Below the pieces are notes generated by a model. That model saw nothing but the letters and a program-made list of their open reading frames with translations. It was not told where the DNA came from and did not search any database. From Chiua virens (taxonomy: Eukaryota > Basidiomycota > Agaricomycetes > Boletales > Boletaceae): 64,000 nucleotides of DNA. Both the position numbers and the translations under genes were made by a program. Positions 22,159 to 34,043 of this stretch are shown here, piece by piece. Position 1 is the stretch's first letter, and each line of letters opens with the position of its first letter. Location of the stretch: assembly GCA_019787685.1 (NCBI GenBank), contig JAHNUO010000004.1, positions 1,922,001 through 1,986,000 on the forward strand, read 5' to 3'.

Positions 22159-23636
22159 CTACCTCCTGCCCAACCCACTCAGCTCCCATGCTAGCTTCCT
22201 CTGAACGAACGGGAGGCTCCCAAAGAACCACAACGCCCAAGCCCGCACTGTCGCAGAATCGAATGGGCACCACCACCACATCCTCTGTCGGTACTTCATA
22301 CCCGTCACCGACAGAATCCCTTTCGTAAGCTTGATCACCTCAAGGGCACGTGCGTGCCGCAAAGCCGCGAACTCGCAGAGAATCGCGTCCGTCTCAGAGA
22401 GCGGCTTGGTCTTGGAAGCATGGATGTGCTTCGTCAATGCCTCGCCAAGGAAAATGGCATCTCGTAGGCCAAGGTTCATCCCCTGCCCACCTGCGGGAGA
22501 ATGGATGTGGGCAGCATCACCTATGAGAAGGATCGCACCACCTTCCGCGGCCCCAGGCTCCCCGGAACCAAGTCGAGCGAACGTTGTATCAGCAATGGAA
22601 GCATGATTGCGGAAACGTGAGGACCAGACAACATCTTTAATGCACGTTGGCTTCGAGTTGGGGTTCACAGTAGGATCTGAGGAGAGACGAGATGGTCCAA
22701 ACCGATCGACGAGATTCTGGATGTACTCCTTGGGGGGTGAGTGAGGGATTTCGCCTTCCTCAGAGGGTAGACCACACCCGATGCGGTATACTCTCTCGAA
22801 AATTGGAGCTCGATCGCTGGCCGCTAAAGATTCGTTGAAGGAGTGAGACAAGGGGAAGCAAAGGAAGAACCCCCGCTCGGACAACGTGGTGCTCGCTAGA
22901 AGGTCATCTGCCTTTGCGTGGTCAAAGGTGACATCGGCGAGAAGCATTTGAGCAAGGTTGTTGTCTTCTTCTCCCTCGACGCTTGTTGGATCTGAGAAAC
23001 CGATCCCAGCCATAGTACGAACCTGTATATTGTGAGTCAAGGACAAGATATATGGAATACAGAAGGGTCTTACCAGAGAATGCGCACCATCTGCGCCGAT
23101 CACATACTTTGTCGTGACCACTCTCCCATCCTCAAACGTGACGTCACTGAGCTGTGGATTCTCTGCGTTGCACTTCAACCCGGTCACCTTCAGAGGTCGA
23201 TGGATGGTGACACCGAAGCTGTCCAACTTCGTCTCGAGTGTGCGTTCAGTCACATTTTGGGTGATGACAAGAACGTATGGGTGCCGGGTGTATGCTTTGA
23301 GACCATTGATATGGGGACTAATGAGCTTTGCGGAGCGAGTTTCGATGTCAAATACAGTAGCTTTGACGCCTTGCGATGCAATATCGTCCCCACATCCTAT
23401 TTTGTCCAGTGCCTATGTTTTATTGAGAATCAAAAAACATTGAAAGAACAATAACGATAACTCACTTCCATAGTAGCAGCATGGATTACGACGGCTCGAG
23501 AAATGTTCTCCCCGTGGGATAAGGCGTCCACAATGATAAAATCATGAAAGCCATGATGGAGGAGAGAGAGGGCGGCAGCTAGTCCGGTCGGACCAGCACC
23601 TACGATGAGAACGGTAGTTCTGTCAGGTAGAGACAT
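22159..23636 (-). CDS. FAD-dependent aromatic monooxygenase, copy 1
   Basis: A group A flavoprotein monooxygenase (FAD_binding_3, phenol / p-hydroxybenzoate hydroxylase type) would use FAD, NAD(P)H and O2 to hydroxylate an aromatic ring. Three exons are seen. Exon 1 (from 23636) carries the Rossmann motif VLIVGAGPTGLAAALSLL. Exon 2, after a GTGAGT intron, has ALDKIGCGDDI, TRHPYVLVITQNVTE and the DG motif YVIGADGAHS. Exon 3 starts at VRTMAGIGFSDP and has the second FAD motif GDAAHIHSPAGGQGMN. The end is AWELSGLGRR. At about 460 residues it lacks the C-terminal thioredoxin-like domain of phenol hydroxylases. It is the most distinct copy of the five-gene family, and a hAT element sits 272 bp upstream. 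Confidence 0.88.
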
Positions 23637-23691
23637 GTAGGTAGTGAGACGATGTCAATTCAGTATGATGATGCAATGGTGGCCCTGTCGC

Positions 23692-23699
23692 CTTATATA
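23692..23699 (-). promoter_or_regulatory. TATA box of monooxygenase copy 1
   Basis: GTATATAA on the minus strand lies about 57 bp before the start codon. A TATA-like element at a similar distance precedes copies 2, 3 and 5. Confidence 0.5.
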
Positions 23700-23900
23700 C
23701 CATCTCGTTGACTTTGCTAACACCATTGAGAATACGGAATGAGAACTTGACGGTTGATCGGGGAGAATCGGTTGTTGCAACGTTGAACGACGAACAGCTT
23801 CAAAGGTGAACACGACATATGTGAAGTGTGCTTGACAAATAATGATGACACGTCTTGGGCTGTGCTGCCAAAGTTGCCATTGATCCCAAAAAAAAGTGCC

Positions 23901-23908
23901 TTCAGTGA
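23901..23908. repeat. Left 8-bp target-site duplication (ttcagtga)
   Basis: It is identical to 27630-27637 on the other side of the hAT element; 8 bp is the diagnostic hAT length. Confidence 0.95.
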
Positions 23909-23928
23909 TAGGGCTGCGTGAAAAACTC
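23909..23928 (+). repeat. Left terminal inverted repeat of the hAT element
   Basis: It is a 20-bp perfect inverted match to 27610-27629. Confidence 0.95.
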
Positions 23929-24099
23929 CCGAGTTTTTAACTACCCCTGTTTTTAACATGTTAAAAACTTGTTTAAAACTTGTCCGAAACTCAGGGCCCA
24001 AAAATCGGTGTCAAAAACTTGTCAAAAACCTCCCATATGACAGGTGACTGACAGGTGATGGAACGTAGAAAGTCAGGCAAATTTTGAGTCTTTTTGAGC

Positions 24100-27000
24100 A
24101 TGTCCTCTCGAAGCATTCCCACCGGCTTGATGCGGTCCCTAGGCCGACTGCGTGCCGCCTTATCTCATCTACCGGAATCACTACCATGGTGTCCCAATCA
24201 TGGTCAATACAATTTTGAACACTACGCACCAGATCCCGAAAAGGTCGAACTCTATGGGACAACAGAAGCTGCACTCAACCATACTCTGGAGGTTGCTTTT
24301 GCACCTCATGGACGAAGAAATGATGACACACCTTGCCGGTTCGAACTTGTCGAGCGAGGTCCTGGCCTTGTTGCAGTTGTGGATGTGCTCGAATGTGAGC
24401 TAAGAATCGCACCCAACTCCGCAATCCTTCAGAAGTGGGTGGACGACCTCTTACAGGTTGCAGAGTACCACTGTACTAGAGTCGCAAATATTGTAGTAAG
24501 TGCATCAGTCTCATTATTACGACCACTAGCAAGTTACTTACTGTGACCGTGCTGAACCAGATACCCGAATCCCCAGGTCTGAATGTTGCACCACATGCCC
24601 GCCGGGTCCAGCCTCAGGCTGCCCAGGTCCCCTCTGAGCGGAATGATGGAAGCTCTCAGCCAGCACCAGACGAGAGCACGGACTCAGACGATGTCACTGA
24701 GATCAACCCATCCGGCTACATTGACGTACCTGAGCCAGCTGCAAAAGGTCGTGGTGGCCGGCCTGGTGATGCTCAGTTACTTGACCTTGCAATCTGTTGT
24801 CGTCAACGTGATGATCCGACCCACACAAACATTTTCCGCTGCGTTGGAACACCTGATGGCTGCACAACTGCATGGAAGAGTAAGAACCGCGTCAAAAGAA
24901 GAATAATGGCCCATGCTGCGACATGCAATCACCTGTCATGGGACCTTCGCGAGCAGCTTGACGGTGGACTTGCTGCGCTTGCGCCATCTACCAGGCTTGA
25001 ATCAAGTCCTGGTACTGTGTTATCAATCGGAAAGTTAAAGTCAAAGCCACTCGTGACTAGTGGCAAACGCCAGGCCGACTCAGACCAACCATCTGTATTA
25101 CCCTTGATGAAAAAAGCCCGCAATGACCAACTCACAGCACAACTCGATGCCGATATCGTGCGTTTCTTCTGCGTCGGTGGTATTCCACCCTTCAAGGCCA
25201 ATCTCCCAGAGTGGAAGGCAATGTGGACACACGCCGTGCCTACATATACACCAGCCTCAAGATCTAAACTGGAGGAGTATCAGATTCCATCAGAAGCAGC
25301 ACGCGCACGCATGCTAAACCTGAAACATCTGAAAACCTGTGCCAACCTCAGCATTACCTTCGATGGCCAAACCACACGGCGTCCCGAGTCTGTGTATACC
25401 ATTCACATCATAACCCCAGAGCGACATGTGTTCCTTTTCGACGGAAATGAGGCATCAGATGAATCTCACACCGCTGATCATCTTTTCAAAATGCTTGATG
25501 AGGTAAGTCTGAGTCAAGACAATACCTGCTACTTCAAGCCTCGGTATACTGATATTTCTGCAGATCATGGTCGAAGTTGGACCCAAACGTTTTGCTGGAA
25601 TATGTTCAGATGATACAGGAAACACACGACTCACCCGTCGAAAGGTTCAGGAGAAATACCCATGGATTCTCAACATTCCTGATCCATGTCACCGAATGAA
25701 CCTCTTAGTAAAGGATATTTGCTTGATCCCATATTTTAGTGATGTAGGCACATAGATCATACACTTCAAGTTCACGTGGCTGACAACCTTGCACATCAGG
25801 TTATTGGAGCAATCCGACGTGTGATCAAATTTTTCCGCAAGTCAACCTCTGCCAATGCAAAGCTGAAGGCTGCTCAAAAGAAACACCACATTTCCAAAGG
25901 ACTTGTATCCATTGGAAACACACGCTTCGGAACATTGTATTTCTCAGGGGTGTCTGTACAGCGCAGTCTTCCAGCAATCCGTGAACTTTGTGGGAGTAAG
26001 ACTGTAGTTGTACCGGTATGATTCCAAGTCATTACACAGCCTCGAGAGTCAAGACCACTGATTCAATTTATTTTACTAGGATGTACATGAATCATTTACC
26101 CCGGAAACTGCTCAGACACTTGAATTTCAGCTTCAGCTTGGGCAACTCCTGGCGGTTACAGGACCACCTGCTAAGGCAACAAAATGCCTTGAGTCTGCAT
26201 TTGCAAATGCAGCGGATATCTACATTTTCTGGTTGGCAGTTCAGGCTGCATTTGCTGATCTCTGCAAGAGTAATTTAGTGCGACTTCCTGATACCATCAT
26301 TGGGAAGATCCGACGACTTTGCAACTACCGGTTCAATCAGATGATCAATGATGGCCCTTCAGATATTTTTATTTCGGCCTTCTTGCTTGTCCCAAGTGCA
26401 TTGCTGCCCTTCAGAAATTATTGAGATAGTATTGACTTCAAAACCTAGGTAACCGTGACTCAGGGATCCTCAAACATGCCAATCCACTTGAAATTGGAAG
26501 TATCTGAATTCAACGTTCCACCACTGACGGAGAACCCTCTGCTTCCCATGTAGACCCTACGAACAGTGTCTTGAAAAGAATAGGAAGTTTTCTCGTACAA
26601 CAACTCCGTGTTGAATATGAACAGAAGGGTGAAAAGATACATGACCTCGACGAGCAAGATGTGGTCCCTCGGTTCACAGAACAATTTGTCGCATACACAA
26701 AAGGAGCATGGCCATTCAACAAGAAGTTCACTGCAGGCTCAGACATCATGGCATATTGGCGGGATTTCCTGGATCATGAAAATGGAGACATTCTTGCGGT
26801 ACTGTGACATTCCTATTGCTCCAAGTCTTCACATGAAATTCAAGTCATATTTAATCACCAGTTTCTTGCAACGAAGCTATTTGCTATTACAGTGAATTCC
26901 ATGGCAGATGAACGGACAGCCTCGACAATGACATGGCTCAACTCAGCTCTTCGAAGCAGCCAAAAGAGCTCGACATTGATCAACCAGGTGCAAGTACGAC

Positions 27001-27516
27001 AGTCCATACTCATGGAACAAGAGTTACGAGACCACAGAGGTGTAGGTCATTTAATCAGCTTAATGTACTACTCCGAGTCTTGCTCATGTTCAGCTCTTGT
27101 GCTCACAGACTGAAGCACACAGAAAACCTATGCTCAAGTTCCGGGATCTACTAGTACATCATGATGGCAATCACGACGATGGTGTCACCTCCAGGTCCTC
27201 AGAAGATTCAGTATTGAACTTGGAACTTCGAGCTGAAGACTCGGATGTGGCAAAGACCAATGTGGACACAGCTGCTGATGGTTGGTTGGATGGTGATAAT
27301 GTGGCAGTCGAGAGTGATCCACATTTCCTGGCATGCAACGATCACTCTCTTGTTGGTGGGGAACAGGCAAAGCTTGATGTTCCCCACTTACTAGACTTGT
27401 TGTCAGACAAACCACTGGAGCTTACCAGTAGCACGGAGAGTACTAATAGCATCCACAAGTCATCAAGTCGCCAGGTTGCCGCACCTGTCGATTGGTCGTT
27501 CAGGTTCCCACAGTAG
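24100..27516 (+). CDS. hAT-family transposase
   Basis: About eight introns with GT..AG ends join into one frame from the ATG at 24100. The N-terminal segment ends RVANIV and splices (GTAAGT) to IPESPGLNVAPHARR. A BED-type zinc-finger-like stretch follows: GGRPGDAQLLDLAICCRQ with C and H residues ending MAHAATCNHLS. The RNase H-like catalytic core shows ITFDGQTTRRPESVY (first Asp), FAGICSDDTGNTR (second Asp) and DPCHRMNLLVKDI. After more introns come NAKLKAAQKKHH, SIGNTRFGTLYFSG and KCLESAFANAADIYIFWLA. The hAT C-terminal region is DILAFLATKLFAITVNSMADERTAS then TWLNSALRSSQ. Apparent stops in the genomic frame all fall inside introns that can be removed. The tail is acidic and Ser-rich, ending WSFRFPQ. 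Exon borders are by eye. Confidence 0.85.
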
Positions 27517-27609
27517 CTAAATAAGGAATGTTAAAAACTAGTTTTTAACTCGTGTCAAAAACCCCTCTGATGTTGGGTTGGGTTTTAACCCGTCAAAAAC
27601 TCGTGGATT

Positions 27610-27629
27610 GAGTTTTTCACGCAGCCCTA
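27610..27629 (-). repeat. Right terminal inverted repeat of the hAT element
   Basis: It is the 20-bp reverse complement of 23909-23928 with no mismatch. Confidence 0.95.
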
Positions 27630-27637
27630 TTCAGTGA
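27630..27637. repeat. Right 8-bp target-site duplication (ttcagtga)
   Basis: It is identical to 23901-23908. Confidence 0.95.
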
Positions 27638-28349
27638 CCTACTGTATATATGGCTGCCTGGGACTCAGTCGCCTTGAACTCCGACAGAAGGACTTTGCTT
27701 GCACAGGTAAGTACAGGTTTGAGTTGCATGATGATCGATGCCACTGAGTGAGAGTTGGCACGTTGATCAAGCCTCGCTCGAACAATGACGGTCGGATGAC
27801 AAGACTTACAACTTGAAGAGGCGTCACATTGTACTACGTAGTGGGAGTCGTCTGCGGTGGACCGTGGGCCCAAAACTTGGGTAGGTGACAGTCATGACCT
27901 GTGACACCAAGTAGTAAGCGGCATAACAAACATGACCACGCGGGAAGAGTCGGTTGGACTACTCGAGCGCAAGACGCGGAGCGCTGTGGCCCGGCAAGAT
28001 GAGTTTGTGCCGAGTCCCGACTCCGAGAGCCATGGGACACGGAGCCCGACTGAACGGATGAGTCACTGGCATCATATTGAGTCCGGAACTTGATTTCAGT
28101 GGCAAAACAGAATTTTTCGGTCTTTACTTTTCTTCCGACTCCCAAGGCTGATCATGTCCATGCCATCGTATGTACAGTGTAATAGTAAGTATCAATTAAA
28201 GTATCATATGGCATACACAGAGCATCGCTCAGTATCTAAATAAAAGGCCCTAACGCAATATACAGCTAGTAATGTCGCAGTAACATAGACTGTCGAAAAC
28301 GGGGCACGCGAATAAGAGATGCCCCAGTACCTCTCTCCTAGCCCCCTTG
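27638..28349. other. Intergenic, former upstream flank of monooxygenase 1
   Basis: Before the hAT insertion this DNA was joined to 23900. No supported gene is present. Confidence 0.5.
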
Positions 28350-29806
28350 CTAACGCCTACCTAACCCACTCAACTCCCATGCCATCCTCTTTTGGAAGAA
28401 TGGAATGCAACTCAGCAACCACAACTTCCACGTCTGCACCGTGTCCGAATCGATCGGGAGCCACCACCATGTTTTCTTCTCGACGGTCATGACCTTTGGC
28501 GTCGCCCTTGTGAACTTGATTACCTCGAGTGCGCGCGCATGTCGCTTAGTGGCGAAGTCGCGTAGAATCGAGTCCGCCTCGGGGAGTAGCTGGGTCTCAG
28601 AAGCGTGCATGTGTTTCATCAACGCTTCGCCGAGGAAAACACCATCTCGTATGCCGAGGTTCATTCCCTGGCCACCGAAAGGGGAGTGAATGTGGGCAGC
28701 ATCCCCAACGAGAAGGACCACGCCACCCTCAGGGTCCTCTGACTCTCCGGCACCAAGACGAGTGAACATGGTATCAGCAATGGCGGTCCGGACAGTGAAA
28801 CGTGATGACCAGATAATGTCTTTGACGCGTGGTGGGTTCGGGGTTGGATTCACAGAGGAGTCTGACGAAAGAGCATATGGTCCGAATCGGTCAATTAGCT
28901 TCTGGATATATTCTTTAGCAGCTGAACGAGGCACTTCTCCATCTTCCGGGGGTACACCGCAACCGATGCGATACATATCCTCGGAAATGGGGTTCTCGCC
29001 ATTTGTCGCTAGAGATTCATTGAAGGAATATGGCAAGGGAACGCAAACAAACATGTTGTTCGCCAAAAACGTGATGGCCGCCACGAGGTTAACTGCAACG
29101 GGACCATCGAAGACGACATCAGCAGCAACGATTTGACCACCTTCTCTATTCTTTTGCACAATTGGATCAGAGAAACCTATCCCAGCCATCATGCGAACCT
29201 ATGTGTTCGTCGTAAGGTATCATACAACAGAGGTACAAGAGAATCATACCGTAGAGTGGGCACCATCGGCGCCAATCACATACTTCGTCGTAATTACTCT
29301 GCCGTCTTCGAGCATGGCATCGCTGAGCCGTGGATTGTCCGCGTTGCGCTTTATTCCGATCAATTTCAGAGGTCGATGGACAATGACACCGTGGCTGGCT
29401 AACTTCTTCACGAGCACATGCTCAGTCACGTTCTGGGTGATGCCAAGAGTGTATGGGTGTCGAGTGTACGACCTGAGCCAGTCGAAATCGGGCCTAAGAA
29501 GCCTTCTAGAACGGGACCCGAGCACTAGTGGAGTGCCTTTGATACCGTGAGATATGAGGTCGTCTACACAACCAATCGTGTCCAAGGCCTATGCTTGGCT
29601 TAAATAGACAGGGCTCAGACAAGAAAACGACTCACTTCCAAGGTGGCAGAGTGAATAGCCAAGCTCCGAGAAGCATTTTGCCCCTGGGGCAAGGCATCTA
29701 TGATGACAAAATCGCGAAGGCCATGGTGAAACAAAGAGAGTGCGGCTGTTAAGCCGGTCGGGCCAGCACCTACGATGAGGACGGTTGTTTTACCGGGAAA
29801 AGACAT
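28350..29806 (-). CDS. FAD-dependent aromatic monooxygenase, copy 2
   Basis: It has the same three-exon plan as copy 1. Exon 1 starts MSFPGKTTVLIVGAGPTGLT. Exon 2 has DTIGCVDDLISHG, SYTRHPYTLGITQNVTEH and the DG motif YVIGADGAHSTV. Exon 3 has MMAGIGFSDP, then WSSRFTVRTAIADTMFTRL and the second FAD motif GDAAHIHSPFGGQGMN, ending WELSGLGRR. All catalytic and FAD motifs are intact. It is clearly closest to copy 3: both share GSRSRRLL in exon 2 and an SSDSSVNPT segment in exon 3. The upstream DNA of copies 2 and 3 is also related. A hydroxylase of an aromatic substrate is the family role; the substrate is unknown. Confidence 0.88.
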
Positions 29807-29857
29807 GGGGACGGCGCACTAGTATGTGAGGAGTGTGCGGAAGCAACGAAATCACAC

Positions 29858-29866
29858 CTTTATATG
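29858..29866 (-). promoter_or_regulatory. TATA box of monooxygenase copy 2
   Basis: GCATATAAAG-type sequence on the minus strand lies about 52-60 bp before the ATG. Confidence 0.45.
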
Positions 29867-30309
29867 CAGTCCCCGTACCTCCATTAGACGCTAACGAGGG
29901 TGTCGGTTTTGCCCGAGGAGTGAGGGATACAACTTCCGTTGAACTTGACCAAACTTACGTGACCAAACGATTGACAGACCTGAGCCCACGACTTCTGCAG
30001 GGTGTCGCAGCACCACCATTCAGGTCGCCCAAACTCGTAACTTGTCATAATTAATTTGCTACCGGACGGGTGGTAGAGGTCACGGTTGTCAGTGTCTCGC
30101 GGGTCGTGTTATTTGAAAGTAGTATTGCCCACCCGCGGAAGCGCGGCTCTACTGGCCTAGTTAACATCATTGTCATTGCAGGCTCCCGACCATTCGACGA
30201 GGAGTGTGTCGTCTGCTCTTGTGGCTGTGACAATATTCTGTACTTCAAAACACCAGCTGATCGGGACGGCCATGCCAACTTAGTGTTTGCGTGATCATGA
30301 CAGGCTCGG

Positions 30310-31055
30310 AAGAGGTGTGAAACGCGTCCCAATCGGATGGATGGCCCATTAAATCTGACAATCACTGGTTTAAATCCAATAGTGATCCAACAAAAAGGAT
30401 TTTTCCATAAGCTATAAGTTTGGCGCGTGCTTGAGCTCACCTTCAATGAACAGTTCGCATAATGTGAAACAGGGACTCCAACTGTCATCCACTCGGCTCT
30501 ACCGCGGACGAGTCTTGGTTTGAATGGAACTATCATATCGTGGCATTGACATGGCCATTGCCCCTGACATGTTCGCCTCTCAACTTGACCAACTTGAGAA
30601 GTTCTACATACTAATAGTAGAAATTGATAACAGACAGTCACGTCGTATATTACTCGTTTGATGACATAACAAGTTCTCAGCTGTCTAGCTGTGTCGGCCT
30701 CAGTCAAGGCCGACTCGGACAATTGAAACGTTTCATCAAATTGCTCCGAGTACGCGGATTCACAGGATACAACATTCCGGCAATGCAACGCACGATGAAC
30801 TTGCTGTTTTCTCATTCCCAGTCTGATTGGCGGCCGCTGCCAACTGGTGGTGTCAACCCTGGCAGGCCTGGCAGTCCGCGGTGTCTCATCTTGTTAATTT
30901 ACCGCTCCTCCTGATCAGTCGTTGTTGTATCTCTTCAACTTGCCACGTCATTCGAGATGTCAGAATCTTGACATGTGGCGACATCACTCTCACGCACTGG
31001 CCGCTCCATATTCGGACACCCGCTTGTTTCAGTCCCTTCAAGTCTTATTCGCACA
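30310..31055. repeat. Upstream block related to 35890-36460
   Basis: Diverged blocks recur in the same order upstream of monooxygenase copies 2 and 3: 'gtgaaacagggactc' then 'tca(c/t)ccactcggctct'-like DNA, 'ttggtttgaatggaac', 'ccagtc(t/c)gattggc', and a final 'cactggcc..ccatatt / cattggcc..ccgtgtt' stretch. This indicates that gene plus upstream DNA was duplicated together. The long minus-strand open frame over this region (30815-30051) shows no family features and is not called. Confidence 0.6.
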
Positions 31056-34043
31056 TGCCTGACGCAGGCCAACTTGAACTACTGAGCAATCACTGGAAGC
31101 GTCCGGAGGGATCAGAATTTGGTGCCTCATATCCAGATCAGTGCCATGGTGGCACACGCTACGGTCGTTGCACAAACCGTCCGTATTGAGTGGAGTGGTA
31201 GAAGAGGCGGGGGACGAATTTCTATTCTCGACATAGTTCCTTACCTTCTTCTCCCAATGCGATAGCTACAATATTTGCTTGGCAATTCTCCGTGCCTGTC
31301 AGGAGGAGGTCGATCCCGGAACGCTGACTAGGCAGTGTGGTCATAACCATAGTACAAATCATGGCAATCTCCGAGGGCTTTTTTGAAAGAGGGACGAATT
31401 TGCAGGGGGATCAAGTGCTTCATGTTAGTACACAAATACATCCGACGCAAACAAGGACCCAAGTACGGGTCCCCAACGTTTTCCTACCCGATGATTCTGC
31501 GACGAAGGACATGTCCCAGTGGCAGTCACGCATACTTCCAAGTTCCGCGTCTTATCTGCTGCAAGCCTAGCCAAAAATATCGAGTTTGTTGACATGCGCC
31601 AAATGCAAACAAGAGAACAGGATGTCAGATTCCTCAGAGAGATGCACACACCCGCAATGATCAGCCACCCAAGGTCTTCCCAGCGACTCGGAGCTAACAC
31701 AGAAATAAGAATTCAGCAACGGTGCACATCCATGTGCCAATACGAAAGGCTCAAAACCGTATTCTCAAAGACCCAAAACTTTTGAGTGGAAACTTGAACA
31801 ATGTTCAAGGCTCCCACCTGGGCCACCCTTCCCTCGTGGCTGGTATGCCGATAAATAAGTCAAGGTAGTGGAGGCTGGTCAACTTCTGCCCCCTTCTGCC
31901 TTGTTCCCGGGCTTGTCACATCGTTTCAAGTTTAGAAACGCAAAGTGACAAAAGCTGTGGCAGCGGATGATGAAGGATGTACATGATAACAAACTTGGCG
32001 TCGCATTCAACAACTCGTTGAAGACTCCGGGCCACTCAATAACGAACCATTTAGCGTAATTGCAACTACCGGGGATGCAATGAATAAGTCGACTCGGAGT
32101 GAATCCACTCACTGAATACATACGCTTGTGTCTTTATGAGCCTGAAAATGGGTCTTTTGTCAACAAAGATCAGGAAAGCTATGCACGTCAGGGAAGGCTG
32201 ATCGGTCAAGCTTAAGGTGCCAGAGGGGAACACTGGGATCAACTGAAAAGGGAAGAAGGAACGTGTAGACACACCAGTGACCACGTTGCGAAGGACACAG
32301 CCAGTTTTCAGGGGTGAGCCAAAGAACGCGGCGACCAGGTTCTAAGAGTGACATCCATATCCACGATGTGACCAGCCATCCAAGGACTTTCCCAGCGCAT
32401 CTGAGCTGTTATCCAATCGGTTTTTCCGTAATGCGAGAAGGACGAAGATGCTATCTGAAACAGAATGTGGACACGATTTGAGTTGTAAATTCGGGAGGAG
32501 CACTTAGGAACATTCACTGTCATCTCATCAAAAATTCCTGCTAGTGTAATACCGCACACCATCTGACAAGTTCCTGCGAAATGCGTTCTGGACAACGATA
32601 AGTACGGAAGTCCGTAGGAGGGCCGCTCTTAGTGAGGACCAGAGTAAAAATAGGCAGCAAAGACACGAGGTACCTGTGGAAAAACCGAAAACCCATCATA
32701 AATAGGAACGTACCAGCATGGACTGGAGCCGAAACACCTCTCTTTTTGAAGCTTTCGAACTACGACTGCAGATGACGTTGCAAACCGAGGCCGGTGGGTA
32801 GAGGTACAGATTAGGATGACTAGACTATGCTGACGACTCCGCAAGACGACAGAACACTGCTTGGCACAGGAAATCATTGCAGAGACTTTTGCACAGTTGC
32901 ATTCTCCTCCGACGGAAAGTATCTTTTGACTGGATGCGAGATCCCCGAGTGGATGGGATTCGACGGATTCGACTTGTGAAGCTGCAGGAGATGAGCTGAA
33001 GTGTCGATGTGGTGGTGGCAGTGGATGTATCACCCGACTCAACTCGATTTGCGACAGGAACTTGCAAACTGGGGCCAGTCATATCACCTCTGAGTCAACG
33101 TAAGTACAGCTTGTCCGTTATCGATTATTTTCCGAACAAATTCTCATGGAACCATACTACATAGCTCGAAGTACTACTTTCAAGAGTCCCTATTGCCGCC
33201 TTCGACTAGTACGATCAGGTTCGCTAGGTAACGCCACCATCCCACTGGCATCCATATTCTCATCGAGGAATCAATTCCTTACAGCTCATCCAAGGTCCGT
33301 CAAACAATCAAAAAATTGCTCAAGAAAAGGGTAGGAGGGAGCAAGGGTGAACGCACAGACTTACCATATCATCATCTACTGCGTCCCACAATGGCCGCCA
33401 ATACATGGGTTCTGGTAAGCAATATCTTTTTTGGCGAATGCGGTGTGCTGTATCTCATCGTCACGATAAAGATGATCGATGATCCTTCAAGTTGGTGAAC
33501 GAACATCGAACTAATTGCAGGGCCACAACATCGTTGTTTCACTTGTTACTTTCGAGGCATTCTGCAGCGAGTACCGCCCGCTTCAACCTCGATCCCTTAC
33601 TATGAACCTCTGTACCGCCAATTCAAAATCATATAGTTCCTGTACGTCTTCTCTCTCTCATTTGGTAGATCGTGTCGTAACCGGCTGGTATCCCATTAGT
33701 GAATGTTACGACTCGGACTCAAAGTTGAACGTTGAACACAAGCGGAGGGTTCCTGATGGCGAGCACTGGCAGAATGGAATTGATTTGAACTCGATCTCGA
33801 TGGCAAGGAGAGATTTCTTTCTGTCCTCGTTTCAAAATGGGGCTTTCGACGACCTGTGTAGTGCCATCACATGTACTTGTCGTCATACGCAAGCCAATGC
33901 TCGATAGCTCGGTAACTCGAACGACCTAAGTATAATAGTCGGGCACATCCCTCTACACCAAGTCCACAGGTAAAGTACTAGCGTAAACTGAACTGTGAAA
34001 AGCTGGACATGAAACGGTCGAACATCTCCTCTCTTATCCCTTG
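31056..34043. other. Gene-poor 3 kb with relics
   Basis: I find no intact gene. Visible items are a WD40-like remnant near 32846, a short imperfect direct repeat (around 31663-31695 and 32368-32402, sharing 'cca.ccaagg.ctt.cccagcg'), and GTTGAACGTTGAAC-like strings near 33724 that recur near 36121. The rest looks like decayed DNA. Confidence 0.45.
32846..32980 (+). pseudogene. WD40-like remnant (Tup1-type)
   Basis: In one frame the sequence reads TPQDDRTLL.., then RDFCTVAFSSDGKYLLTGCE before a stop. This resembles the C.VRFS.DGKYLATGC strand of Tup1-like WD40 proteins. No other blade is visible nearby, so it is at most a fragment, and the match could be chance. Confidence 0.3.

Larger units (their letters stand above)
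23909..27629 (+). mobile_element. Complete hAT DNA transposon, 3721 bp
   Basis: The ends are perfect 20-bp terminal inverted repeats (tagggctgcgtgaaaaactc and its complement) flanked by identical 8-bp target duplications. Just inside both ends are many short copies of a (g)tcaaaaact(t/c)gt-like or ttaaaaact motif in both orientations, of the kind hAT transposases bind. The single gene inside (24100-27516) codes for a hAT transposase that can be spliced into one frame. Perfect ends and an open transposase point to a young, possibly autonomous insertion. It lies between monooxygenase copy 1 and the rest of the accessory island. Confidence 0.95.

Noticed and set aside
30051..30815. A 254-residue minus-strand open frame
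   Set aside because: No family motif, unusual composition, and it covers a non-coding block that recurs, interrupted, upstream of monooxygenase copy 3.
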